A stretch of 64,000 nt of DNA, taken from Corynebacterium sp. 21KM1197 (GTDB taxonomy: Bacteria; Actinomycetota; Actinomycetes; Mycobacteriales; Mycobacteriaceae). A program made the position numbers and the translations under genes. Positions 49,567 through 58,151 of the stretch are shown here, in pieces. The stretch lies in the NCBI RefSeq assembly GCF_033783015.1, contig NZ_CP123907.1, forward strand, positions 1,054,001-1,118,000, read 5' to 3'. Each line of letters begins with the position of its first letter. The stretch's first letter is position 1. The notes beneath the pieces were generated by a model. It did not search any database. It saw only the letters and a list, made by a program, of their open reading frames with translations, and had not been told where the DNA came from.

Positions 49567-50253
49567 TTATTTTATTAAATCGCCAGCGCAGGAGCCGGAA
49601 ATGGACTCAAACCAGGCGTGGATCAGATCGGCCGCGCGCTGGGTGGCGCCGGGAGTGGTCAGCATGTGGTTGGAGCCCGCAAGGCTGAGAAGGGATTTGG
49701 GATAGGCGGCGTGGTGGAAAATGTCCTCGGCCTCCGTCACGGGAACCACCTCGTCCTCGGGCGCGTGGAGGACGAGCAGCGGGGCCGAGGGCGGGGTGTG
49801 GGGGGAGTGTGCGGAGAGATCCGCTAAGAAGCCCTCGGGAAGCTCGACGGTGTGCCCCGCGATGGTGGCGCTGCTGCCCTGAACGTAGGGCAGAATGCTG
49901 CGGTGTGGGTCGTGCGGGCTGCCGATGGTGACGCTGGGGGCGTCGATAGCCGCCCTGAGCACGGCCGCCCCGCCGAGGGAATGGCCGATGAGCAGGCTCG
50001 GGGCCTGGTAGTGCTGCGAAAGCCAGGCGTGAGCGAGGCGCAGGTGCTCGATGTGATCGCCGAGCATGAGGGTGGGGAAGTCAAAGCGCAGGGTGGCGAT
50101 CCCGTGGTGGGCCAGGCGCTTGCTGATCCGCGCTGTGGCGAGGTTATGGCGCGAACCGGCGAAGCAGTGCGCGATCAGTGCGTAGGCACGCGGGTGTTCG
50201 GGGGCGTCGAGGGTGCCCTTGGCGAAGGGGAGGGCGACGTGATGAGAGCGCAT
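49567..50253 (-). CDS. Alpha/beta hydrolase (relative of hydrolase-OsmC fusions)
   Basis: The 228-residue protein shows AYALIAHCFAGSRHNLATARI (oxyanion region, residues ~22-42), TLRFDFPTL (~56), nucleophile Ser in LLIGHSLGGAAVL (~86), LLVLHAPEDEVVPV with the acid (~182) and a final His in GSNHML (~209). The style, especially AHCF and RFDF, is that of bifunctional proteins that carry a C-terminal OsmC domain; here that domain is absent. ATG at 50253 lies 6 bases from minus-strand TATCCT, a leaderless layout; a longer frame to 50283 was rejected. It diverges from secA2. Confidence 0.82.
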   Translation of the reverse strand: MRSHHVALPFAKGTLDAPEHPRAYALIAHCFAGSRHNLATARISKRLAHHGIATLRFDFPTLMLGDHIEHLRLAHAWLSQHYQAPSLLIGHSLGGAAVLRAAIDAPSVTIGSPHDPHRSILPYVQGSSATIAGHTVELPEGFLADLSAHSPHTPPSAPLLVLHAPEDEVVPVTEAEDIFHHAAYPKSLLSLAGSNHMLTTPGATQRAADLIHAWFESISGSCAGDLIK

Positions 50254-50258
50254 TGCCC

Positions 50259-50265
50259 TAGGATA
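50259..50265. promoter_or_regulatory. Shared divergent -10 (hydrolase / secA2)
   Basis: TAGGATA contains rightward TAGGAT (50259-50264, secA2 start site near 50272) and leftward TATCCT (50265-50260, start at the hydrolase ATG 50253). The two hexamers share five bases, and the predicted starts are 19 bases apart. Confidence 0.6.
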
Positions 50266-50304
50266 TGGGGGTTGTAACCCCACACGCTACGGAAGGCAGC
50301 ACTC

Positions 50305-52560
50305 ATGGGCGCATTCGACTGGTTCTGGAAGGCTATGGGCTCGGGCGCGAGCCGGAACCAGAAGCGCAGCATTGCGATCACGGAAGCCGCGGCCCAACGC
50401 GCAGAGGAATTGGCGCAGCTTGGTCGGGAGGAACTCAACGAGCGGGCGCGCACCGCGCTGGCGGGCGGCGAGCTGAAGGACCCCGCGGAGTTCCTGGCGG
50501 TGCTGGGGGAGGCCTCGCGGCGCACACTCGGCATGAGCCCGTTCAAGGTGCAATCCCAGGCGGTGCTGCGCCTGCTGGAGGGCGACGTGGTGCATATGGC
50601 CACCGGTGAGGGAAAGACCCTGGTGGGGGCGATGGCCGCCACCGGCTTTGGGCTGATGGGCAAGCGCGTGCACGTGATCACGGTGAACGATTACCTGGCG
50701 GCGCGCGACGCGGAGTGGATGAGCCCCCTGGTGGAGTTCTTTGGGGTGAGCGTGGGGGCGATCACGGAGGCGCTGTCCCCGGAGCAGCGCCGGGAGGCCT
50801 ACGCGCGCGACGTGGTGTACGGGCCGGTCAATGAGATCGGCTTTGACGTGTTGCGCGATCAACAGATCACGCGGCGCTCGGAGGCGGTGCAGGCACCGGC
50901 GGACGTGGCGCTGGTGGACGAGGCGGACTCGGTGCTGGTGGATGAGGCCCTGGTGCCCCTGGTGCTGGCGGGAAGCCAGCCCGGCACCGCACCCACCGGG
51001 CAGATCATGGACGTGGTGCGCGGCTTGCGAGAAAAGGAGGACTACACCACCGATGACGATAAGCGCAATGTGTTCCTCACCGAGCAGGGCGCACACAAGG
51101 TGGAGCGCGCGCTGGGCATTGACAGCCTGTACGACGACGAGCACGTGGGCAGCACCCTGGTGCAGGTGAACCTTGCGCTGCACGCCAGGGCGCTGCTGCA
51201 CCGCGACGTGCACTACATCGTGCGCGAGGGCAAGGTGCAGCTTATCGACGCCTCCCGCGGCCGCGTGGCCGACCTCCAGCGCTGGCCCGACGGCTTGCAG
51301 GCCGCCGTGGAGGCCAAGGAGGGGCTCTTGGTGACCGAGGGCGGCAAGATCCTCGACACCATTACTCTCCAGGCGCTGATGGGCCGGTATCCCCTGGTGT
51401 GCGGCATGACCGGCACGGCGGTGGAGGCCACCGATCAGTTGCGGCAGTTCTATGACCTGCGCGTCTCCGTGATCGAGAGGGAAAAGCCGCTGCGCCGCTT
51501 TGATGAGGCCGATCGCATTTATGCCACGATGGCGGAGAAGAACGACGCGATCGTGGCGGAGATCGAGTTGTTACACGGCACCGGGCAGCCGGTGCTGGTG
51601 GGCACGCAGGACGTGGCGGAGTCAGAAGCCCTGGCGGAGGCTCTGCACCGGCGCGGGATCGAGGTGGCCGTGCTCAACGCCAAGAACGACGCCGAGGAGG
51701 CCGGGATCATCGCCCAGGCCGGGCAGCCGGGGCGGGTGACCGTATCCACGCAGATGGCCGGGCGCGGCACGGATATTCGCCTCGGTGAGGGCGTGACGGA
51801 GGGGCTGGCGGTGATCGGCACCTCGCGGCACCGCTCCTCGCGCCTGGATAACCAATTGCGCGGGCGCGCGGGCCGCCAGGGCGATCCGGGCCTATCCCTG
51901 TTCTTTGTGTCCCTGGAGGATGATGTGGTGGTCACCGGCGGCGCGGGGGAGGAGATCACCGCGCAGCCGGACGCTCAGGGGCGCATTGAGCAGAAGAAGG
52001 TGCAGGACTTTGTGGATCACTGCCAGCGGGTGACCGAGGGGCAATTGCTGGAAATCCACGCGCAGACCTGGAAGTACAACAAACTTCTGGCCGATCAGCG
52101 CGAGATCATCGACGCCCGCCGGGCCCGCCTGTTGGATACCGATCAAGCCTGGGCGGAACTCTCCGAGCGCGCCCCGCAGCGCGCCGCCGAGGTGGCCGGG
52201 CTGGAATCGCGGGAGCAGGCCGCGCGGCAGATCATGCTGTATCACCTAGATAGCGCCTGGGCCGATCACCTGGCCCTGATGGATGACGTGCGCGAATCCA
52301 TCCACCTGCGTGCGATCGCCCGGGAGACGCCGCTGGACGAGTATCACCGCATTGCCGTGCGCGAGTTCAAGGAATTAGCGCAGCGGGCCGTGGCGGCGGC
52401 GGTGGAGACGTTCCACGAGGTGACTATTGATGAAAAGGGCGCGCATCTGGAGGATTACGGCCTGGCCCGGCCCTCGGCCACGTGGACGTATATGGTCTCA
52501 GATAATCCGCTCGCCGGAGGTAATTCCGTTGTGCGAGGCATAGGCAGTATCTTCCGGTAA
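50305..52560 (+). CDS. secA2: Accessory Sec translocase ATPase SecA2
   Basis: SecA2 is the second SecA of actinobacteria; it exports a subset of proteins, often without classical signals. The 751-residue protein is shorter than housekeeping SecA and lacks the C-terminal zinc-binding tail. Seen: Walker A HMATGEGKTLVGAMA (residues ~96-110), DVALVDEADSVLVDEA (~200-215), CGMTGTA (~368) and QMAGRGTDIRLGE with RSSRLDNQLRGRAGRQGDPG (~490-535). ATG has GGAAGGCAG upstream. Gene order secA2-odhI-ftsR matches C. glutamicum. Confidence 0.95.
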   Translation: MGAFDWFWKAMGSGASRNQKRSIAITEAAAQRAEELAQLGREELNERARTALAGGELKDPAEFLAVLGEASRRTLGMSPFKVQSQAVLRLLEGDVVHMATGEGKTLVGAMAATGFGLMGKRVHVITVNDYLAARDAEWMSPLVEFFGVSVGAITEALSPEQRREAYARDVVYGPVNEIGFDVLRDQQITRRSEAVQAPADVALVDEADSVLVDEALVPLVLAGSQPGTAPTGQIMDVVRGLREKEDYTTDDDKRNVFLTEQGAHKVERALGIDSLYDDEHVGSTLVQVNLALHARALLHRDVHYIVREGKVQLIDASRGRVADLQRWPDGLQAAVEAKEGLLVTEGGKILDTITLQALMGRYPLVCGMTGTAVEATDQLRQFYDLRVSVIEREKPLRRFDEADRIYATMAEKNDAIVAEIELLHGTGQPVLVGTQDVAESEALAEALHRRGIEVAVLNAKNDAEEAGIIAQAGQPGRVTVSTQMAGRGTDIRLGEGVTEGLAVIGTSRHRSSRLDNQLRGRAGRQGDPGLSLFFVSLEDDVVVTGGAGEEITAQPDAQGRIEQKKVQDFVDHCQRVTEGQLLEIHAQTWKYNKLLADQREIIDARRARLLDTDQAWAELSERAPQRAAEVAGLESREQAARQIMLYHLDSAWADHLALMDDVRESIHLRAIARETPLDEYHRIAVREFKELAQRAVAAAVETFHEVTIDEKGAHLEDYGLARPSATWTYMVSDNPLAGGNSVVRGIGSIFR

Positions 52561-52585
52561 CATCGTCGGAAGATGGACATATCGC

Positions 52586-52591
52586 TATGAT
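52586..52591 (+). promoter_or_regulatory. Candidate -10 of odhI
   Basis: TATGAT lies 42 bases before the odhI ATG; a start near 52599 leaves a leader with GGAGGA about 9 bases before the ATG. Confidence 0.5.
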
Positions 52592-52633
52592 GTGTAGTTA
52601 GCGTTTACCCCTAACAAGTGGAGGATTAGAAGA

Positions 52634-53056
52634 ATGAGCGAGAACACCGGAACCGGACAGCAGCAGGTGGAAACCACCTCGGTTTTCCGCGCTGACCTGC
52701 TCAAGGAGATGGAGTCGAGTGCTCCGGCAGCCGTGAGCGCGGAGAATCTGCCGGAGGGTTCCGCTCTCCTCGTGGTCAAGCGCGGCCCCAACGCCGGTGC
52801 CCGGTTCCTGCTTGACCAGGCCACCACCACTGCGGGCCGCCACCCGGAGTCGGACATCTTCCTGGATGACGTCACCGTTTCCCGCCGCCACGCGGAGTTC
52901 CGCCTGACCGATGAGGGGGAGTACGAGGTAGTGGACGTGGGATCCCTCAACGGCACCTACGTGAACCGCGAACCGCGCAATGCGGAGACCCTGTCCACCG
53001 GCGATGAAATCCAGATCGGTAAGTTCCGCCTGGTGTATCTTTCCGCTTCAAAGTAA
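52634..53056 (+). CDS. odhI: OdhI, FHA-domain inhibitor of 2-oxoglutarate dehydrogenase
   Basis: OdhI (GarA in mycobacteria) binds and inhibits the E1 subunit of 2-oxoglutarate dehydrogenase unless phosphorylated, controlling the split between TCA cycle and glutamate synthesis. The 140-residue protein carries the N-terminal VETTSVFRADLLKEMES, whose two Thr are the PknG/PknA/B/L sites, and an FHA domain (residues ~42-138) with TAGRHPESDIFLDDVTVSRR and LNGTYVN. It is nearly identical to the C. glutamicum protein as I remember it. GGAGGA precedes the ATG. Confidence 0.96.
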   Translation: MSENTGTGQQQVETTSVFRADLLKEMESSAPAAVSAENLPEGSALLVVKRGPNAGARFLLDQATTTAGRHPESDIFLDDVTVSRRHAEFRLTDEGEYEVVDVGSLNGTYVNREPRNAETLSTGDEIQIGKFRLVYLSASK

Positions 53057-53083
53057 ATCCTCCTTTCAATCCTTACCTAATCT

Positions 53084-53791
53084 ATGAGCGCTGTAAGTAA
53101 AGCTGCGGCTACGCCAAAGCCAAAAAAGACGATGTCCATTGGGGTGGTCCTGGAGCGGTTGCGCCAGGAATTCCCCGATGTCACCGTGTCCAAGATTCGC
53201 TTTCTGGAATCTGAGGGGTTGGTGACCCCCCAACGCACCTCCTCGGGATACCGTCGGTTTACGGATCAGGACGTGGAGCGGTTGCGCTACATCCTGACCA
53301 CGCAGCGCGATAATTACCTCCCGCTCAAGGTGATCCGCGAGCAGTTGGAGGCGATGGATTCCGGCCAGGTCACCGCCATCTCTCACGCTCTGGTGGCCCC
53401 GGAGAACTTCCGCACCTCGCCGCTGCGTCTCACCGACGTGGAGGTGGCGCAGAAGGCGGGGGTGGAGGCCTCCGCAGTGCAGGAGTGCATTGCCGCGAAG
53501 TTGATCAGCCCGGACGCCGCCGGGTTGTTTAGTGCCGATGACGTTACCGTGGTGAGCAACGCGGAGGCCCTGCGCGGCTTCGGCTTCGATGAGCGGCACC
53601 TGCGCTCGCTGCGCAATGCGGCCCGCCGCCAGGCTGATCTGATCGGGCAGGTGGCCGGCCCCGTGGCTAAGTCGCGCTCGCAGAGCGCCAAGCAGCAGGC
53701 GGAGGAGATGAGCCAGCAGATGAGCGCCCTGGTGGTATCCCTGCATGCCTCGTTGTTTAAAAAGGCCCTGCGGGATGAGTTGGATCTATGA
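53084..53791 (+). CDS. ftsR: MerR-family regulator FtsR
   Basis: This 235-residue protein has a MerR helix-turn-helix (residues ~17-85, SIGVVLERLRQEFPDVTVSKIRFLE then SEGLVTPQRTSSGYRRF) and a long C-terminal part with a coiled stretch. Position directly after odhI matches C. glutamicum FtsR, reported as an activator of ftsZ, and M. tuberculosis Rv1828. No clear ribosome site precedes the ATG; the 27-base gap after odhI is AT-rich. It overlaps the next gene by 4 bases. Confidence 0.88.
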   Translation: MSAVSKAAATPKPKKTMSIGVVLERLRQEFPDVTVSKIRFLESEGLVTPQRTSSGYRRFTDQDVERLRYILTTQRDNYLPLKVIREQLEAMDSGQVTAISHALVAPENFRTSPLRLTDVEVAQKAGVEASAVQECIAAKLISPDAAGLFSADDVTVVSNAEALRGFGFDERHLRSLRNAARRQADLIGQVAGPVAKSRSQSAKQQAEEMSQQMSALVVSLHASLFKKALRDELDL

Positions 53792-54351
53792 TTCCCATTG
53801 AATTTCATGGCGTGCACAGCACCGGCCCGGAGAACTTCTTTTGTGTGGTGTTGCGCTGGGCTCAGCGCAACAGGGTGCTGCCCCTGTGGGTATCGTCCCT
53901 GGCCGCGGCGGAGATAGAGGCCCGCGCGGCGGGCTACGAGCCGCGCCGCCCCGGCACGGTCGATCTGCTCGCGGAGACGCTTCAGGCCACCGGGGTGGCG
54001 GAAATAGGCATCACCAGTGCCTTTGAGGGCGTCTTTGTGGCCACCATCACCCTTAACGATGGCACGGAGTTGGACGCCCGCCCCTCGGACGCCCTCATGG
54101 TGGCGCAGGCATTGGAACTGCCCTTTGGGGTGGCCGAGGAGGTGCTCACGCAGTTTTCCTTCTTCGCCGCCGATGATGCGCTGAGTGAGTACTTGCACGT
54201 GACCTTCGGGGAGGCGGAGGAGCCGGTTTCGGCCTCCGGGGACGCGCAGGCGGATGCGGATTTTGAGCGCATGATGCGGGAGTTGGGGGTCTCCGAGGAG
54301 GATCTTTCGGGTGACACGGATGTGACGCGGGATGACAATGATGGAACTTAG
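53788..54351 (+). CDS. Bifunctional nuclease (BFN/DUF151) protein
   Basis: The 187-residue protein has the BFN/DUF151 domain (residues ~5-140): VHSTGPENFFCVVLRWAQRN, LPLWVSSLAAAEIEA and DARPSDALMVAQALELP. A plant homologue was described as a DNase/RNase, hence the name; the bacterial role is unknown. The acidic tail (residues ~150-187) is probably disordered. ATG overlaps ftsR by 4 bases. The gene sits between two MerR regulators, an arrangement also seen in M. tuberculosis (Rv1828-1830). Confidence 0.88.
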   Translation: MIPIEFHGVHSTGPENFFCVVLRWAQRNRVLPLWVSSLAAAEIEARAAGYEPRRPGTVDLLAETLQATGVAEIGITSAFEGVFVATITLNDGTELDARPSDALMVAQALELPFGVAEEVLTQFSFFAADDALSEYLHVTFGEAEEPVSASGDAQADADFERMMRELGVSEEDLSGDTDVTRDDNDGT

Positions 54352-54384
54352 CCCTAAACTTCAAGTTGAGGTTTAAGTTTGGGG
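54352..54384. promoter_or_regulatory. Inverted repeat upstream of the second merR gene
   Basis: CCCTAAACTT (54352-54361) pairs with AAGTTTGGGG (54375-54384), and AACTTCAAGTT inside it is a second small palindrome. MerR regulators bind such repeats; both flanking MerR proteins are candidates. It follows the BFN stop directly, so a terminator role is also possible, though no T-run follows. Confidence 0.5.
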
Positions 54385-54412
54385 CGTGTCGCGCGTGATT
54401 CCTGTGTCCTTG

Positions 54413-54418
54413 GGATAA
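54413..54418 (+). promoter_or_regulatory. Candidate -10 of the second merR gene
   Basis: GATAAT lies about 30 bases after the inverted repeat and about 49 before the GTG. Confidence 0.4.
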
Positions 54419-54466
54419 TCTTGGCCATGAGAAAAGCGACACCAATACATCATGGGAGTACCGAGC

Positions 54467-55012
54467 GTGAGCAATATCCAGGATCGTCCTGTGCAGGAAT
54501 CACTCTTTGACTTAGGTCCGGGTGAGGAGGTGGGCTACCGTGTGCCCATCGCCTGCCAGGTCGCGGGGATTACGTACCGCCAGTTGGATTACTGGGCCCG
54601 CACGAACCTGGTGAAGCCCTCCATTCGCGGCGCGCAGGGCTCCGGCTCGCAGCGTCTTTATTCCTTCCGCGACATCCTGGTGCTCAAGATCGTTAAACGC
54701 CTGCTGGATACCGGCATTTCCCTCCAGAACATCCGCCTGGCGGTGGAGCGCCTGCGCGATCGCGGCGTGGACGATATTGCGGAGATCACCCTGGTTTCCG
54801 ATGGCACCACCGTGTACGAGTGCCACTCCGCCAACGAGGTGATCGACCTCCTGGGCGGCGGTCAGGGCGTGTTTGGTATCGCGGTGCCGGGGATCGTCAA
54901 GGAACTCTCCGGCACCATCGCCGCCTTCCCCTCCGAGCGAATCGCGGAGGTAGGCAACGTGATTGCCGTTGATGAACTTGCGGCCCGTCGCCGGGCCCGC
55001 AAGACCTCTTAA
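54467..55012 (+). CDS. MerR-family transcriptional regulator
   Basis: This 181-residue protein has a MerR DNA-binding domain at residues ~28-95: YRVPIACQVAGITYRQLDYWARTNLV, then GSQRLYSFRDILVLKIVKRLLDTGISL. The N-terminal VQESLFDLGPGEEVGY is typical of the Rv1830-type family that accompanies odhI/garA. The C-terminal part (~100-181) probably dimerises or senses a signal. GTG at 54467 with GGAG upstream was preferred over ATG at 54452, which has no ribosome site. It converges on the vWA gene, overlapping by 4 bases. Confidence 0.88.
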   Translation: MSNIQDRPVQESLFDLGPGEEVGYRVPIACQVAGITYRQLDYWARTNLVKPSIRGAQGSGSQRLYSFRDILVLKIVKRLLDTGISLQNIRLAVERLRDRGVDDIAEITLVSDGTTVYECHSANEVIDLLGGGQGVFGIAVPGIVKELSGTIAAFPSERIAEVGNVIAVDELAARRRARKTS

Positions 55013-56214
55013 AGATTCCGGGTGGCGTCCGCCTGCTCGCTCAGAACCTGATCCACCTGATCTCCCACCTGCACAACCTCCAGGGAAACCTGGGGGTTTT
55101 CTAATGCGCTGGCCAACTGGCGGCCAAAGGCGGCATCATCCAGATCCTCCGGGGCGGTACCCGAGGTGAAAAGCACCACGCGAGTGGGTTGGCCGGTGGC
55201 CTGGGCTTGCTCGGCGGCGGTGCGTAGGGCCGCAAGCACGGAGGTGCGGGTCAGCGGGATACCGTCGGTGCCAAAGCCCTGGAGCACCGGGGTGATCTCC
55301 TCGGCGGGGCCGAAGGGAACGTTATCGCGCCAGGGGCGGGTCACGCCCGGATTAAGCGGGGAGGAGTAGTTCCACAGCGCCACGGGCTGGCCGGTGGCCT
55401 GGGCCTCGGCGGTCAGGGCGGCGCGGGCGGCGTCGATCTGCGGGGCCATTCGCTCGGAGGTATCCAAGAGGAAGAGGGTTTGTGCCGCCGCTTCCTGCTG
55501 CTCGGCCTGCTCCGGCGCCGCCGGGTAGGCGGCGGCCGTGGCGGCGTCGATAGCCTCCTGGGAGATTCCCTCCTGGGGGCTAAGAGCGATGGCGGCAAAG
55601 GTGAGTTCGGCGTCGGGCAGCGGGGTGAAGGAGCGGCCCTCCGGGTTGGTGGTGGCGGTCACGGCCAGGGGCACGGCGGGATCCTCCGGGGCGGGTGCCT
55701 GGGCGTCGCGGGAGGTGAGGGCCTGGGCGGCCGCGGGATCCTGGGTAAGCGCCAGGGCCGCGGCGTGGGCCACGGCGGGGTCGGGGCCGTAGAACACGGC
55801 CTGCGGATCGACCTCGGTGGTATCCGGCTGCGGGGTGCTCAGGCCCACGGGGGTAGAACCCACGGTCTGGGCCTGGCCGGGAATGCGGCTGCGGCCCTGC
55901 TCCGCCAGGAGGGCGTCCGTGGCGGGGGTATCCATGCCCACGTACAGGGCGGCCTGGGCGGGGGAGTCCACGAGCTCGGGGGTGACGCACTCCGCGGAGA
56001 AATCGCGCAGGAACATGTCCGCCGCACCGGGATACTGCTCCGCGACGGGGAGGACCACGGTGTTCTCGCAGCCCTCGGCCTGGGTGGTCTCGGCGGAGTC
56101 ATCCTTGTGATAGAACAGCCACCACACGATGGCGGCTATGACGAGAATGATGACGATGATCGTGGTGATCGTCGCGCCATAGCTCTTGCTTTCTGATCTA
56201 TGTTGGCCCGGCAC
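55009..56214 (-). CDS. Membrane-anchored vWA-domain protein
   Basis: The 401-residue protein has a short cytoplasmic N-terminus, one membrane helix (TTIIVIILVIAAIVWWLFY, residues ~16-34) and a large extracytoplasmic part rich in Ala, Pro and Gln. The C-terminal half is von Willebrand factor A-like: LFLLDTSERMAPQ (residue ~255; D-T-S-x-x-M is a near-MIDAS) and VVLFTSGTAPEDLDD (~355). The N-terminal half resembles a solute-binding fold. GTG at 56214 has GGGAGGG eight bases upstream; 10 extra upstream codons were rejected. It is last in a minus-strand run. Confidence 0.75.
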   Translation of the reverse strand: MPGQHRSESKSYGATITTIIVIILVIAAIVWWLFYHKDDSAETTQAEGCENTVVLPVAEQYPGAADMFLRDFSAECVTPELVDSPAQAALYVGMDTPATDALLAEQGRSRIPGQAQTVGSTPVGLSTPQPDTTEVDPQAVFYGPDPAVAHAAALALTQDPAAAQALTSRDAQAPAPEDPAVPLAVTATTNPEGRSFTPLPDAELTFAAIALSPQEGISQEAIDAATAAAYPAAPEQAEQQEAAAQTLFLLDTSERMAPQIDAARAALTAEAQATGQPVALWNYSSPLNPGVTRPWRDNVPFGPAEEITPVLQGFGTDGIPLTRTSVLAALRTAAEQAQATGQPTRVVLFTSGTAPEDLDDAAFGRQLASALENPQVSLEVVQVGDQVDQVLSEQADATRNL

Positions 56215-56230
56215 CCGGAAACCCTCCCTT

Positions 56231-57100
56231 TTAGGTAGTCTCACTTTTAGCTAGAAGTTTAGCGTCTTTGACTCTATCAACAATCTCCACCAGGGCCTTC
56301 CGGATCGGCTGCGCGCTGCGCGCGAGATCGCGCTGGCGGCGCACGTACTCGGCCTTTCCCTCCGTGGTCTCGATGGCCACCACCCCGAAGCCCAGGTCGC
56401 GCACGTCGTAGGGGGAAGCCTCCATGTCCAGGACGCGGGCGCGGCGGGCGAGCACGAAGGCGTCGAGAAGCAGGTGCCCGGGAACGAGGGGGCCGAGCTT
56501 GTGCGCCCACTTGTAGAGGTCCATCGTGGCGTGCACGCAGCCGCACTGATCGTGGTTCACCTGCTCCGTGCGGCTGAGCACCGTGAGGTTGAGGGGGCGT
56601 GCGGGCGGGGTGAAAAAGCGGAAAGCGTCATAATGCGTGCAGCGCAACTGGTGCCGCTCCACCACCTCGTTGGTGGCGGCGGCACCCAGGCGCAGCGGAA
56701 GATCGTGGCGCGGGGTGCCGTGATAGACCATCGCCCACTCGTGCAGCCCAAAGCAATCAAAGTGCGCTGGGCGCTGCCCGGAACGGGAGAGCAATTCCCC
56801 GATTTTGGCCACGCCCTCGCCGCGCCGCCGCAGGAAGGATTGCGTATCGACGCCCACCGCGTCCACCCCGCAGTAATCCTTCCATTGGGCGTGGGGAGCG
56901 GGGCCCTCAAGCACGGTGCCCAGGCCAGGGTGCCAGCGGCGCAACTGGCCAGGGCGCACCTGGTAGTAATCGAAGAGGAAGTCAAAGACCGGGTGCTTTT
57001 CCTGCCGCTGGCGCCGCCGCCGGTGCTCCTCGGTGAGAGAATCGGCGCGGCGCTCGTGGGCGGCCATGAGGGGCCGCCATTGCTCGGGGGTGAGTAGCAC
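56231..57100 (-). CDS. Conserved actinobacterial protein, often labelled 3-methyladenine DNA glycosylase
   Basis: This 289-residue protein matches a family I recall in many actinobacteria with conserved segments HPVFDFLFDYYQVRPGQLRRWHPG (residues ~36-60), FGLHEWAMVYHG (~117), HYDAFRFFTPPARPLN (~157) and CVHATMDLYKWAHKLGP (~190). It has no helix-hairpin-helix or AlkA motif that I can see, so the glycosylase label is not supported by the sequence. Conserved His, Asp and Cys residues suggest an enzyme. GTG follows the upstream stop by one base. Confidence 0.7.
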   Translation of the reverse strand: MLLTPEQWRPLMAAHERRADSLTEEHRRRRQRQEKHPVFDFLFDYYQVRPGQLRRWHPGLGTVLEGPAPHAQWKDYCGVDAVGVDTQSFLRRRGEGVAKIGELLSRSGQRPAHFDCFGLHEWAMVYHGTPRHDLPLRLGAAATNEVVERHQLRCTHYDAFRFFTPPARPLNLTVLSRTEQVNHDQCGCVHATMDLYKWAHKLGPLVPGHLLLDAFVLARRARVLDMEASPYDVRDLGFGVVAIETTEGKAEYVRRQRDLARSAQPIRKALVEIVDRVKDAKLLAKSETT

Positions 57101-57101
57101 T

Positions 57102-58151
57102 TTATTCCTCGTGCGTCCAGTCCGTCACCGTGCCCACGTATTCCTCGATGAGATCCTCCAGGGCCACGATGCCGATCAACTCCCCGCGGTCGCGCACCTG
57201 GGCCATGTGGGCGGAGTGCACGTGCAGGGTGTGCAAGGCCTCATCGAGGGGTTCCTGGCCATCGACGAAGATCAGCGGGCGCAGTTCCGTGCGGGGGATC
57301 ACGGTCTGCGCGGAGGAGGCGGACATCCAGCCCAGGACGTCCTTGACGTGGATGTAGCCCAGGTAGGAGCCATCGCGCCCGGTGACGGGGAAGCGGGAGA
57401 AGCCGGTCTCGCGGACGAGATCCTCCAGATCCCCGATGGTGGGCCCGGTGCGGCCATAATCCAGGCTGCGCACCTCATCCAGGGGGATCATCACCTCCTT
57501 GAGGCTGCGGTTCTCCGAGCGCAGCGCCTTGCTCAGGCGGGCGTGTTCTTCCGCATCGAGGTATCCCTCGGCCCGGGATTCCGCGATCATGGAGGCCAGC
57601 TGCGTTTGATCCACCGTGGAATCCAGCTCGTCCTTCTGCTCGATCCCAAAGAGGCGCAGGGTGATGCGGGCTACCCAGTTCAGGAACGCGATGATGGGGT
57701 TGGTCAGCCGTACCCAGGCGATGATGCCGGGGGCCAGCCACAGCGCCAGGGTCTCCGGGCCCGCGATGGCGATGTTCTTGGGCACCATCTCACCGAAGAG
57801 GATGTGCAGGAACGTGATGATCGCCAGGGCGATGACAAAGGAGATCGGGTGAATGAGGTCGGTGGGCACCCCGAGCGCGCTAAACGGTTCCTCCACAAAA
57901 TGCGCCACGGCGGGCTCGGCCACCTTACCCAGAACCAGGGAGCACAGGGTGATGCCAAACTGCGCGCCGGCCAGCATGAGGGAGAGGTGCTCGGTGGCGT
58001 AGAGCACTCGCTGGGCGCCGGGGCGACCCTGGGCGATCAACGCCTCGATGCGATCCCTGCGGGAGGAGATCAGGGCAAACTCGCTGGCCACAAAGAAGGC
58101 ATTAGCCAGCAGCAGGGCCGCGATCAGGGCAATGGTGGTCAGAATACTCAT
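57102..58151 (-). CDS. CNNM/HlyC-type membrane protein with CBS pair (short form)
   Basis: This 349-residue protein has a DUF21 membrane domain (residues ~1-190, four hydrophobic segments) and a CBS pair (~205-335; SRFPVTGRDGSYLGYIHVKDVLGW). Relatives (CorB, CorC, CNNM) are linked to Mg2+/Co2+ handling. It lacks the C-terminal CorC_HlyC domain present in the neighbouring paralogue. ATG overlaps that paralogue's stop by 4 bases, so the two are coupled and may form a heteromer. Confidence 0.87.
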   Translation of the reverse strand: MSILTTIALIAALLLANAFFVASEFALISSRRDRIEALIAQGRPGAQRVLYATEHLSLMLAGAQFGITLCSLVLGKVAEPAVAHFVEEPFSALGVPTDLIHPISFVIALAIITFLHILFGEMVPKNIAIAGPETLALWLAPGIIAWVRLTNPIIAFLNWVARITLRLFGIEQKDELDSTVDQTQLASMIAESRAEGYLDAEEHARLSKALRSENRSLKEVMIPLDEVRSLDYGRTGPTIGDLEDLVRETGFSRFPVTGRDGSYLGYIHVKDVLGWMSASSAQTVIPRTELRPLIFVDGQEPLDEALHTLHVHSAHMAQVRDRGELIGIVALEDLIEEYVGTVTDWTHEE

